Source: Rhizophagus irregularis (taxonomy: Eukaryota; Glomeromycota; Glomeromycetes; Glomerales; Glomeraceae). From it: a DNA stretch of 64,000 nucleotides. Location: assembly GCF_026210795.1 (NCBI RefSeq), contig NC_089442.1:930001-994000 (forward strand). Reading direction: 5' to 3'. The notes under the pieces are model-generated. The model ran no database searches. It was given only the letters and a program-made list of their open reading frames with translations, and was not told the DNA's origin. The position numbers and the translations under genes were made by a program. Of the stretch, positions 11,312-22,299 are shown piece after piece. Position 1 is the stretch's first letter. Each line of letters opens with the position of its first letter.

Positions 11312-12840
11312 AAATGAAAAATGACCAAATTTTCCAACAATTTTTCTTATTTATTAGAAAAACCTTGCTATATTTCTGATGTTACAATAGAAGTTATGGG
11401 AGAAAATGATAGTAATATAATGCACATTCTGATAATATTATACGCAAAATCCGAATATATTAAAGAAATAAAAGAAGGCAAAAAGCGGATTATAGGTAAA
11501 TAAGGAGATAGAAGTAAAGCGGAAGAGGAAGAGAGTGACGGTGAAGGGCGGACAGTAAGTGTCAATAAAAAAAGCGGAGGTAAACCCAGTAGTCATAGTA
11601 AAGGTAGGGGAGGTAGACGTAGACATGTAAACAAGTAGTTTCGCTAATCGCTATAGCACATTAAATTATTTTAATTGTAGTTGAGTAGTATTTTGAGGTG
11701 GTCGTGTGTTGACCGAGCGGTAGGCCGAAGCGCCCGGTATGGAGAGATTGTTGGTGCTTGACGCCATCAATTTCTATGTATTTCTTTTTTTCAGATTTTT
11801 TTATTCTTTGTAATTTGTATCCAAATCACACTTCACGTACTAATAAAAAAAATGCGCTTACGCGAGTTGTAAAAAAAAAAAAAAATCCGAATATATTATT
11901 ACTTAAACCAGGAAAAATATTGCGAAAAGAAATATAAGTATGATTATTTTACGTATTACCGTTACGAATATTACTCTATACGCCTTCTCTATGGTCCTAA
12001 GGTAAAATATAATTTTATTTATTACGGTACTTTTACGAAAAAAAAACAAATTTTAACGCATCTCACTCTATTACTTTTACGAAAAAAAACTAAAATTTTT
12101 TACTCCTTACTTCTTTTAAGGTACATGTATACGGGAATTATTGATTTGGGATCAACTTCAGGGGAAGATACTTTTGGATTATTGATCACATCATCAAAAT
12201 TAAACCTATATTCAAGAATATCTCGTAGAAAATCATAAGGTGTGGTTAATAGAAAATTTCCTACCGTCATAAATATAAATATTTTTAGATTAGAAAATTC
12301 TAGAAAATTACAAAATTTTTGCATTTCTTACATTTGCGTTGAAGCTAAATTATTTTAAATCAAAGGATTCATTAAAATTAAAAAAAAAGAATTCTTTCTT
12401 TAATGTTAAATTTGGATAATTTATATATAGAAGAGGACGATATTTGGGATTTTTTAATTAGATGAGGAAAAGAAAATACGAGAGGTGTATCTAATATTAT
12501 TAATATAAATAAATGGATAGATAAGAATATTGAAGATTTAAGAGAAACTTATGAAAAGATTAGACCTGATAAATCAATAATTCCTCCATGACGTTAACAC
12601 ATCATTTTATTGAAGCTGAAACCAAAATTGGAATCCAAATGTACCAAGAAGTAAGAGGTTTTATTGATTCCGTTACATTAAATTCAAAACAAGCTGCTAT
12701 ATTATCAAATTGGATCGATGGGTAAAAATGGGGATGATTTAAACCTTTTAATACCAAAAAATAATCATTACGAATTTTAATGACGCACATTAAAAATAAA
12801 ATCAAAAATTTATCGATTTAAATTTTTCTAAAAAGTATGG
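11312..12840 (+). pseudogene. BTB-BACK-TLDc pseudogene split by a LINE insertion
   Basis: The piece at 11321-11462 reads as the start of a BTB domain (YISDVTIEVMGEND, then ILIILYAKSEYI). After the insertion the target sequence repeats and the gene resumes. From about 12119 the frame gives RYMYTGIIDLGSTSGEDTFG, the usual second-exon start of these genes. Further on are a BACK-like segment (EEDDIWDFLIR, then NININKWIDKNIEDL, about 12410-12540) and a TLDc start (LNSKQAAILSNWIDG, about 12690-12730). Stops and frameshifts are frequent. The intact relative at 48675-50222 has the same order. The parent would have been a BTB adaptor of a Cullin-3 type ligase (family knowledge). Confidence 0.75.
11463..11881 (+). 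mobile_element. 5'-truncated LINE copy, poly(A)-tailed, 13-17-bp target duplication
   Basis: AAAATCCGAATATATTA occurs at 11446-11462 and 11882-11898 (the leading A's are ambiguous with the tail). The 419-bp insert ends in about 13-15 A's. Its 5' part carries the end of an open frame (about 11510-11638) reading KAEEEESDGEGRTVSVNKK and then a GGRRRHVNK terminus, a basic C-terminus as seen in LINE proteins. The 3' untranslated part includes GACCGAGCGGTAGGCCGAAG at about 11710, which resembles a tRNA A-box/D-arm. Confidence 0.8.
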
Positions 12841-14068
12841 TGACCGTCACCGCTAGTGTGAGCTTTAGTACGATACTACCCAAAAAAAATAAAAAATTAA
12901 TAAAAACAATTTAAATATCAAAAATTATCTCTTAATATTTAATTAGTTATTTGACAGTGAAATTACTGGAATTAACTAATTATGAAATACATTTTATATT
13001 TGCGAGAAGTTCTGAATACGATAGTTCGGCACTCAACAAGAGAAAATGATCGGTAATCTATAATTAATTTTACGGGCTTCGTTATTGATAAAAAAAAATT
13101 TTTGGAATTTCGTGTTCTAACTTTTTTAATGAACAAAAAAAACAGTATACAGTAACACTTTTGGCTAAAGAATTACTTTAAAAACTCGCACTATGGGATA
13201 TATGTATAAAACTGGTGGGAACCATGCAAATATAAAAGATTAAAAAAATAACAACTAAAACTAAATAAAGGTTTAACTAAATAAGAACTATAATTAATTT
13301 ATTTTTTGTCGAAATGATTCATTAAAATTTGAATTAACTGAAAATTTACGGTCAGAATCTTACGTTCCTCCATAGTGAAGTCGAAGACTTCAAACTCTAC
13401 AAGTCTTAATTACTAAAAAATTTGCATATCACAATTATCACATGATGAGATGATGATCCAGTAAAAAACCGATTTTAGCGATAACTCTTGTGTTACAGTA
13501 AGTGTATTTAAACTTTTACTAGTCCCGAAATATGAACATTTTAATTAATATAATACTATGTTAAAAAGAATAATTTGCGTAAATCGGAATTATTAAATTT
13601 CTCCTGTTGAGTGGCGATTCGTCGCTTAAGCAAAATAATTAATTTATTGCTTTTTGGAAATATTTCAGTTAAAATCGCTATATTAACTGATATATATTTT
13701 TAAACGATTTTGTAAAAAATTTTTATATTATTATTCAAACAGTAATTCTTCCATATTTCTTCGCTTTTTTATTCTTTTTCTTTTTCTTTAACTACCATTA
13801 TGCAATGACGCTATTGCTTTTTTCAATTAAGGATTGGAGATATACTGTATATAAAGTGAATGTCATGAATTTACCTTTCGATAAAGCAATTCGAAATACT
13901 TTCTGTAGTACAATGGTAAATTCTTTAAAATTCCATGCATATGAAAATCTAGAAATACTTTCCATAGGCCATAGCACAAACAGAAAGTTCTATAATTATA
14001 AATATGCTTGTAATTTTCTATATTTTTTATCGATAATTATTTATACTATAACATAACATAATAATAAA
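12841..14068. other. Mostly gene-free region with one unassigned open frame
   Basis: AT-rich sequence with no clear gene. An 83-codon open frame at 13805-14056 (plus) reads YKVNVMNLPFDKAIRNTFCS and has ordinary codon use. It could be the upstream part of the relic that follows, but no family was recognised. Confidence 0.3.
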
Positions 14069-14254
14069 ATGGAGCTTATAAAGATATTAAATGATAATTC
14101 TTTCAATCCAACACCAAAATTAAGATCTAGTCCCTTACCGATTCCATTTGTTTCATTTAATGAGGGTGATAGCAATTGTATTCATTGAGGAGATGATTAT
14201 GTTGAAACACCTTGTTTTCAAAAAAATGCTTATCGTGTTATCTTGCCTATATAA
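14069..14254 (+). pseudogene. Small relic of a fungal repeat-family protein
   Basis: ATG 14069 opens MELIKILNDNSFNPTPKLRS and continues PIPFVSFNEGDSNCIH, then meets TGA (14186-14188) exactly where a CxxC pair would have its second cysteine. The frame continues GDDYVETPCFQKNAYRVILP to TAA 14252-14254. The PTPKLxSSPxPIPFVSFN opening followed by a cysteine pair resembles the N-terminus of a large family of Rhizophagus hypothetical proteins (recalled, not verified). Confidence 0.45.
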
Positions 14255-14280
14255 CTGATAATAATTTATATTTAGACATT

Positions 14281-14490
14281 AAAAAAGCGTCAAATCTGAC
14301 GTTTTTTCATTAAAAGAAATAAAAAAAAATGTTTTTTTAGTTAAAAAACGTCGAACCTGACGTTTTTTCATCAAAAGAAATAAAAACATTTTTTAATTAT
14401 AAAACGCCAAACCAGACGTTTTTTTATTAAAAGAAATAAAGAACGTTTTTTTTAATTTAAAAACGACGTTTTTTCATTAAAAGAAATGGG
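14281..14490. repeat. Tandem repeat of about 60 bp with a palindromic ACGTC core
   Basis: Four units begin near 14281, 14343, 14401 and 14460. Each has AAAACGTCGAACCTGACGTT (or a variant) followed by TTTTCATTAAAAGAAATAAA. The core is an inverted pair that could form a small hairpin. A related array in the opposite orientation lies at 34890-35085. Confidence 0.75.
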
Positions 14491-14640
14491 AAAATAAAAT
14501 TTTTTTTTTTTTAACTTTTTCCTTAATAATTTGAATATAAAAAGTTTTAGCATTTTTATATAAAATTTTCAAGAAAAAATGCCAAAACATTTTCTTAATA
14601 ACTTACGGGTCATGTATCAAATTCATGACTAGAGATGGCA

Positions 14641-14820
14641 ACGGTTATGATCATAACCGTTTAACCGACCATTTAACCGCCATTTAACCGACCGTTTTAA
14701 CATTTGACTGACCATTTTTAACCATTTAACTGACCATTTAACCAATTATTTAAGTAAAATGGTATAACCGACCGTTTAACTGACCGTTTAACCAATTTTT
14801 AACCGACCATAACTTATTCT
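14641..14820. repeat. TTTAACCGACCA repeat cluster headed by a 20-bp palindrome
   Basis: Starts with the perfect palindrome ACGGTTATGATCATAACCGT (14641-14660), preceded by AGAGATGGCA, then about ten degenerate copies of a 12-base motif (TTTAACCGACCA and variants). This composition resembles the subterminal repeats of hAT-type MITEs; no opposite end was found. Confidence 0.6.
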
Positions 14821-15659
14821 GAAGCGGGATTTTAGTTCAATTATAATAAAATAATATGAAACAAAAGAGACAATGAATTTATGAAACAGTAATTATGCAA
14901 TAACTGTAATAAAATGATTCAAATAGAGATAGAATTGGTTATTTTATTTTACTACTTTTAAATTCAACTGATAAGTATATCGGAGTTTCGGGCATATAGG
15001 TCCCTATAAGACCCTATTCATGACCTATGTCTGGTTCGGTACATTTTTCATAATAATATATTAAAAAAAATGTTTTGCACCGTTTTTTTGATATTTTATT
15101 ATTAAAGAATGTTTTGCTACATTTTTTTTAAATATAATATTGCACTACTCAAAGCAAATACCATGAGCACTCAGTACAAAATTAATAATGAAACAGTAAA
15201 ATAATGGTGTTTATTGAATTTAAGTATATATTTTTTCTTATTAAAGTGCTAAAAAAGAAAATTGGCATTTGTAAAATTTTTAAAATCTCATAAACTTAAA
15301 TATGAATTATATAAAATTAATTAAATTTAAAAAATCAAACTTTAATAAATTGAAAAGTTTTTTTATTCCAAAAAAAAAAAAAATTTTTTTGTTTTCGTGT
15401 TATGCGGTTGAAAAAAAAAATATTTTTTTACAATTTGATGGTTAAATTTAATATGACATAAAAGTACCACAGGAAGCTCTAAATCACAAAATTGTGGTTT
15501 AAAGAGTTCTGTCCCTGTCCTGTCTTTTCCTGTCTAGTACTATATTAAGTACTATAATACTTTCGGAAAAAAATTGTGCCCCATATTTTGATAATGACAA
15601 ACTAATCTTGACCGATCAAATTGCTAATACCAAAAATAGGATCAACAAATTTTCATACC
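14821..15659. other. Gene-free stretch
   Basis: No coding sequence seen. It contains A/T runs (15370-15430) and an imperfect inverted motif around AATGTTTTGCACCG and AATGTTTTGCTAC (15070-15125). Confidence 0.3.
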
Positions 15660-15768
15660 AAATCTACTCTGATCAGCAAATTAAATTATATTTGATGTCA
15701 AAATGACGTAAATCTACTCTGATCAGCAAATTAAATTATATTTGTTTTTCATGATGTCAAAATGACGT
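15660..15768. repeat. Direct duplication of about 50 bp upstream of a kinase gene
   Basis: Unit one is 15660-15709 and unit two is 15710-15768. Both start AAATCTACTCTGATCAGCAA and end ATGTCAAAATGACGT; unit two carries about nine extra bases. The pair sits 180-290 bp upstream of the start codon at 15948. Confidence 0.8.
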
Positions 15769-15770
15769 CA
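15763..15770. promoter_or_regulatory. CRE-like palindrome TGACGTCA
   Basis: A perfect TGACGTCA lies 177 bases upstream of the ATG at 15948, at the end of the second duplicated unit. The first unit has the half site TGACGTAA at the matching place (about 15703). This is the consensus of fungal ATF/CREB-type bZIP factors. Function here is inferred from sequence and position only. Confidence 0.4.
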
Positions 15771-15947
15771 ACGTGACTGTTTTTACTTTAATAAATTGAC
15801 TTACAATCTTAGCGCAAAAAAAAAAATGATGTTAACATGAACAAATTTTATTTGTACAATCACGTAATTTGTTTATGCTGATCACCATTAAATAATTTTT
15901 TCTATTTAAATAATCCTTTATTTTTTAATTTTTTTTAATTCAGAATC

Positions 15948-18900
15948 ATGTTATCTCAAGACGATTTTGTATGTAAATATTGTGGTAAATTATATACGGA
16001 GAGATATGGTAAGTGGTGCAAACCATGCCAAATAGATAATTTAAGAAATAATTTTAAAAACTGGACCAGTGGAAACGAAAAAATTGATGAATTAATTCAA
16101 GAAATGCAATTAAAAATTAATCATGATTATGATACAATAGTTGAATGGATACCATATAATCAATTTAAAGACATCAAAGAAATAGGCAGAGATGATTCCA
16201 CTGCACTATATTCAGCAATATGGATAGATGGCCCATTAGAATATAATAGATATAGTAGTAATAAAAAGGAATGGATAAAGAAGCCTAATAAAAAAGTTTC
16301 TTTAAAGTGTTTATATAATTCACAAAGTATCACCAATGAATTTTTAAATGAGGTATGAAAATTTAAATTCTTTGTAATTTAATTTTTAAAGTAGTACTTT
16401 TATTATAATTACTTTTCACGTATATAAATGTTTTATTAATAGGTCAATTCATATACTATTAAAACCCACGAAAAAGATATTTTTAAAATATATGGAATAA
16501 CCCAAAATCCAGAAACAAAAGATTATATTATAGTATTTCAATATGATTATTGCGAATACTGTGGCAAAATATATACAAATATGTGTAAAATTTGTCTATG
16601 TTTTATTAAAAGTGATTGGACCAGCGGAAATGAAAAAATTGATGAATTCATCCAAGAAATGCAATTAGCAAATGTTAGTAAACATGGTACATTTTTTGAA
16701 TGGATACCTTATATCCGGTTTAATGATATTAAGCAAATAGGCAAAGATGATTCTACTACATTATTATATTCAGCAATATGGATGGATGGGCCATTAGAAT
16801 ATAAACATGATACAAGAAAGCCATGGAAAAGAGTACCTAATGAGAAAGTTGTATTAAAGTGGTTGTGTAATTCACAAAGTATTGTCAATGAATTTTTAAA
16901 TGAGGTATGAAATTCTATTTTCTTTTTTGTAATTCAATAATTTCTTCTGTAATTTAATTTTTAAAAATACTTGTTTATTATAATATTGTTTTAACAGGCT
17001 AAATTACATATTGATAGATATAATATGATGAATGATATTCCAAAAATATATGGAATAACCCAAAATCCAGATACAAATGATTATATTATGGTATTTCAAG
17101 ATGATTATTGCAAATACTGTGGCAAAGTATATACATATAAGAACTGTACATTCTGTACGCCATGTCAAATAAATAAATTAAAACAAAATTTTACAAGCTG
17201 GACCAGTGGAAATGAAAAAATTGATGAACTCATTCAAGAAATGCAATTGAAAATTGACCCTTATCATAACACAATGATAATAGTCGAATGGATACCTTAT
17301 AACCAGTTTATTGAAATTAAAGAATTAAATAAGAATAGTTCTGGTACACTATATTCAGCAATATGGATGGATGGTCCATTAAAATATGATACTTCTAAAA
17401 TAATGTGGGAAAGAGTGCCCAATAAAGAAGTTATTTTGAAATATCAATCACAAAATATTATCAATAAATTTTTAAATGAGGTATAAAATTTTAATTTTGT
17501 GTAGCTTAATTTGAGTACTTCAATAACATTTTATATATTTAACAGATTAAATCATATACTTTTCATAATTATTATAATGATGGAATATATGGAATATCCC
17601 AAGATCCAGTTATAAAAGATTATATTATAGTGTCATATATAGATAATTATTGTAAAACCTGTGGTGAGATATATATAGGTAGGAGAAGATGGTGTATGTT
17701 ATGTCAAGTAAATATTTTAAAAGAAAATTTTGCAAAGTGGACTAGTGGAAATGAAAAAATTGATAATTTTATTCAAAAAATGCAATTAAAAATTAGTAAA
17801 TTTGATGATACAATAGTTGAATGGATACCATATGACCAGTTAAATTATATTAAAGAAATAGGAAAAGGTGGGTTTGCCACAGTATATTCAGCAATATGGA
17901 TGGATGGTCCATTAAGATATGACTATAATAAAAAGGAATATAAAAGGGAACCTAATAAAGAAGTTGTTTTAAAATGTTTAAATAATTCACAAAATATTAC
18001 TGATGAATTTTTAAGTGAGGTATGAATTTATCTTTAAATTAACTAATCTTTTACAATATAATAACCTTTTATTTTTATTAGGTTAAAAATTACTTTATTA
18101 ACAATGATAAACATATTCTTCAAATATATGGAATATCACAAAATCCAAATACAAAAGATTATATTATGATTCTTCAATATGCAAAGAATGGAAATTTTGA
18201 TAATTATATTAATGATATTATAAATTGGTTTTGGTTTGAAAGATTGATAACATTAAAAAATATTATTGAAGGTCTAAAAAAAATTCATGAAAATAAAATG
18301 GTTCATCGTGATTTTCATACTGGAAATATATTATTAGCATCATTTAATAACTCAACATATGCACTTTCTGGCAATTGTAAAAGTGACATATATATTTCAG
18401 ATATGGGATTATGTGGAGAAGTTAGTAATATAGATCAAACAAAAATTTATGGAGTTATGCCTTTTGTAGCACCTGAAGTATTGAAAGGAAAACCTTATAC
18501 TCAAGCAGCAGATATATATAGTTTTGGTATGATTATGTATTTTGTAGCAACTACGAAACAACCTTTTGCCAATTGTGCTCATGATAATATTTTAGTATTA
18601 AAGATATGTAATGGAATTAGACCTGAAATAAATGAAAAGGAAGCTCCAAACTGTTATATTGACTTAATGAAAAGGTGTTGGGATTCAAATCCAGATAATA
18701 GGCCAAATGCTATTGAAGTAAGTGAATTGATTGAATTATTTTGTAAATCTTGCAATGCATCAGAAGATATGATAGAAGATGAGAAAATTGGGAAACAATT
18801 TGAGGAAGCAGAAGAATATAGAAAAGCAAATCTTTTATCAATCAAAAATAGCAAATTAACTACTCAAAATTCACAAGCTTGTTATACTTCTCGACTTCTT

Positions 18901-19070
18901 AATCCATTTACCGAAGATCTTTCAAAATATGATGATATTAATAATAATTCAGTAGAAATTTTTGATTTTACGAAGTATGTTATGTCTTTTTTTTTTTTAC
19001 TTATGAGATATATGTTAAATATTATTTATTTTGTAGGATATCAATAGAAGATGAAAGTAAAGATAAATAG
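15948..19070 (+). CDS. Serial zinc-ribbon + kinase N-lobe array protein with complete terminal kinase domain
   Basis: Six exons, 15948-16352, 16443-16904, 16998-17480, 17546-18019, 18082-18974 and 19037-19070, join in frame to 916 residues. Four modules of about 150 residues each carry a ribbon (CxxCGKxYT...CxxC; module two irregular), WTSGNEKID, EWIPYxQF, a YSAIWMDGP strand, VxLK and NEFLNEV. Modules one to three have a broken glycine loop (GRDDSTA, GKDDSTT, NKNSSGT); module four has GKGGFATVY. Exon 5 supplies the rest of the kinase: VHRDFHTGN, SDMGLCG (DMG for DFG), APEVLKG, DIYSFGMIMYF and a RLLNPF tail. The internal introns are phase 0, so each internal exon is one duplicable unit. The first ATG corresponds to the M of an internal IMVFQ motif, so the array may have lost its original 5' end. 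Likely a tyrosine-kinase-like (TKL) signalling kinase; the role of the extra N-lobes is unknown. Confidence 0.88.
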
Positions 19071-19604
19071 TCAGAGGAAAAATCAAAAGTTTAGAATAAT
19101 TATGAATTATTTATATACATTTTTAGTATGTCTGGGCTATCTATTTATGTTTATCAACTAGTGGGTTATCTGTTATTTGTAAAGAGTTTTCACTTGACAA
19201 GTTATTAGTTGTTTAATTGTCAATATAATATGAGAAATCATTTTCTTTATTATCACCAATATTGTTTTTTTTTTTTATAATATTAAGCTCAAGTTTTTTT
19301 AAAATAGGTTACTTGCTAAGGTAAGCTCAATTGAAAAGCTTATTTTAAGCTTAAGCTCTATTGTGTCAACTTAAGCTGATTGATAACATTTCTAACAGAA
19401 TTTGTCTATTGTAAAAATTATTATTTTATTCCGGACTTCCAGTCTCAAAAATTTTATAAACTTAACACTCAAATTAATACAGTCAAAGTTAAAACAGATA
19501 CTGACCAGATTTATTTCCTCCTAATTCTCGTATTGATAACGTTACCAAAATTTTTGCTTAGATAGAATTATTTAAAATTATTGTTAGGGTTACCCATGGA
19601 AATA
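19071..19604. other. Gene-free stretch downstream of the kinase array
   Basis: No coding sequence supported. Around 19320-19380 there is a cluster of palindromic AAGCTTAAGCTC-type motifs. Confidence 0.35.
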
Positions 19605-19614
19605 GTTGAAGATC

Positions 19615-20632
19615 ATCTTCCCCAGTAACACCATCAAAAAAAGCTCGGGCATGTGATTTTTGGGCATGTGATTTTGTTACATACGGCGCAGTTTGTGGCA
19701 ACTAATCTATTTAAATATTTATCGCGTATTATTTAAGCTATTATTTAAGCTTTTTTTTCTTTTCGCGTCTACATTACCAAAGAATACAAATTTTTATTTT
19801 AAAAAAAAAAGTTGGCTTATTTTATTTACAATAGCTACTTGCAGAAAATATGAAACCTGTAGAATAAACCTAATATCTTGGAAATCACCAAGTAAGCAAT
19901 AATACCAGTTCAACAAACTAATTTGCAACTGTTATTTGACAGCCTAATTAATGCTACCTTCTCTTCTAGAAAAGCAAAACTAGTCTGCATCAAAAATTAG
20001 TAAGGCAAAATAAGTGAACCATGCCATAACATGGAAGGCATATTGATAGCACTCATTATTTAAATTAAATTAATGTATTTTAATAAATTAAAATTGAATA
20101 AATTTTATTGTCAAATTAATATTAAATAAAATAATTACAATAATTTATTAATTTAAAAGAATTTGTTTTACTCTTATGAATTAACATCTATAAAATTTCA
20201 TTATATTCTCAAGCAATCATCTTTGGAGTGGAGTATCTTAGGGTAAGGAAAGTTACTTTAGGCTGAAATACTTATCTTTGAAGATAACATTGACGTTGGA
20301 GTATCTTAGGATTAGGGTAAGGAAAGTTGTTTTAGGCGGAAATACATATCCTTGAAGATAACGTAGATGTTTGAGTTTCTTAGGGTTAGGTAAGGAAAGT
20401 TGTTTTAGGCGGAAATACTTATCCTTGAAAATAACGTAGACATTGGAGTATCTTAGGGTTAGGTAAGGAAGGTAAGTTTAGGCTGAAACTTTTACTTTTG
20501 GAGTTAGTGTTGACTTTAGGAAGTTAATTTAGCAATAACTGCGTATTGCAATTTCCATAGCCACACTTAGCCGCAGTCAAATCACATGAATCACGTGCCC
20601 GAGCTTTTTTTGATGGTTACGCTGGGGGAGTT
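19615..20632. mobile_element. Non-autonomous Mutator-like element with 10-bp target duplication
   Basis: The perfect direct repeat GTTGAAGATC flanks the element (19605-19614 and 20633-20642). The ends are inverted repeats sharing CCATCAAAAAAAGCTCGGGC (19631-19650; complement at 20597-20616), with outer parts CCCCAG and CTGGGG. A 9-11-bp duplication fits Mutator-like transposons. The 1-kb interior has no transposase; it holds a tandem repeat (20230-20515) and AT-rich DNA. Confidence 0.75.
20230..20515. repeat. Tandem repeat of about 70 bp containing TTAGGGTTAGG
   Basis: Four units start near 20230, 20298, 20372 and 20445. The consensus runs GGAGTATCTTAGGGTTAGG, TAAGGAAAGTTGTTTTAGGC, GGAAATACTTATCCTTGAAG, then ATAACGTAGAC. 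The units lie inside the Mutator-like element. The hexamer TTAGGG equals the fungal telomere repeat but occurs once per unit only. Confidence 0.85.
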
Positions 20633-20642
20633 GTTGAAGATC

Positions 20643-21824
20643 GAACAATTCACATGATGCAGTGCGCAGAAATCCCATGACTATGGCTGAGTTTATTACA
20701 ATATGAAACATTTCTTATAATATTTTAATTTTATTAATTACTTACATAAATTAACCACTTTTAGTATTATTATTGCTTTTGACTCATGAATATTCAATTA
20801 TAAGTATCAATTTAATTATTATAACATTAGTAAAATTGCTTTATTAGTTAGCTAGAGAGATTTACATAGTTGATGAATCATATAGACATATGGAACTTAA
20901 ACAAAATGGTAATGCCCCTATAAAAAATTTTCTCCGTTATTTCTGTAAAAACTCCGTGAAAATGAGCCTTTCACGTATCCATTCACGGAAAATGCAATAA
21001 TTCGATAAATTCCGTGATATAAAGTTACTAATTCCGGAAATATGAGCTTTTTACGGAAAAAAGATGGAATAATAAAAACGGATTGGCTTTTTTTACAGGG
21101 ATAGGAAGGTTTTTACAGATAATTGCAATGAGAAAAGAACAATTGATTCATTAATCATATTAGTATAATAGGAAAAAAAAATAAACCCAAATTGTAAACT
21201 GAACTTACTCCCACATTTGTGATATTTAGGTATAGCAAAATAAAAGAGTAATAAAGAGGTGTAAGATACGACAACAGTATCATTATCAAGTGATGCGTAA
21301 GTGGTAATTAATTAGCGCAATTTTCTTCTATCCCTTTACAAATTTTGCTTATCTTCTTCGTAGTTCGTAAATACATAAATATTTAATTGAACAAAGCTTT
21401 TTTACTGCTTTATCATAAGAAGTAAAGTTATAATTAAAGTATCATGATCATATTGAACTTTCACGAAATGGTTGTGAAAAATGTGCATGTTGACGGATCT
21501 TGTCCAAAATTCTAGACTTCCTCTTGACATTTATTACAAAGAGAAACACTATAATATTTTTCACATGTTAACATTTACGATTAAAACAAAATGAATCGAT
21601 TAAGAGAATAAATATTTTTCATTTTTATTTTTAAATGAAAATATCAAAAAGGGAATCTTTGCAAATGAGTAAATTGGAAAATTTACGAATATTTATACTT
21701 GCCAGTTATTTTAATGTTAGGTAATGATCGTTTTCATGGCATAACAACGTACAAAAGCCAGTCGCAATTATTATATTCGTAAGATTTTTCAAGGTTTTAA
21801 TTTTGGTGTTAACGATCGATTATT
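20643..21824. other. Gene-free region with a CCGTGAAA motif cluster
   Basis: No gene seen. Between 20925 and 21065 several copies of TCCGTGAAAATGAGC-like and TCCGGAAATATGAGC-like motifs occur together with their complements, suggesting an old MITE; its ends could not be placed. Confidence 0.35.
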
Positions 21825-22088
21825 CAGTGTAAATGACCTGGTCATTTGACCTTTTAAATGATTTATGAAATCATTTGTCATTATTCATAATCATTTGTCA
21901 TTTGGGTCATTTCAATCATTTGATTTTGATTGGCTAATATTTATCACATAAATAATCATGTGACTATAATTAAAAAATAATGAATGTAGTGTAGGCAAAA
22001 ATTATAATGCTGGCCAAAATTACATTAAGGTCATTTGTCATTTGTCATTTGAATTATTTGGTCATTTCAAGTCATTTGCCGAACACTG
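21825..22088. mobile_element. hAT-like MITE with GTCATTTG subterminal repeats
   Basis: The element starts CAGTGTAAATGACCTGG and ends with the complement-like CCGAACACTG. Its interior has about ten copies of GTCATTTG or CAAATGAC crowded towards both ends. CAGTG ends with clustered subterminal motifs are typical of hAT elements. A clear 8-bp target duplication is not visible. Confidence 0.6.
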
Positions 22089-22299
22089 AAATAATTAGTA
22101 ATTGTTAACTATATCGGGAAATGTTAAAATTTAATTCGAGTGACAATCTATGACATAGCATGATGCAGAAGATCGTCAAGAAAATGAATATATTTTAATG
22201 TTAGTTTTTGATCGACTACCGCTCTTTTCATTCCCAATAAAATAATTCTTAAAAAAAATATATTCCCTCCCTTATTTATTTATTATATTACTTTTCAAG

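Noticed and set aside
11700-11770. A tRNA gene
   Set aside because: Only an A-box-like motif is convincing; no acceptor stem, anticodon arm or proper B-box can be folded.
18654-18854. Open minus frame
   Set aside because: Antisense to the kinase C-lobe of the plus-strand array gene; no own features.
20230-20515. Possible interstitial telomere (TTAGGGTTAGG)
   Set aside because: The hexamer occurs only once or twice per 70-bp unit and the unit lies inside a Mutator-like element, so this is not a telomere tract.
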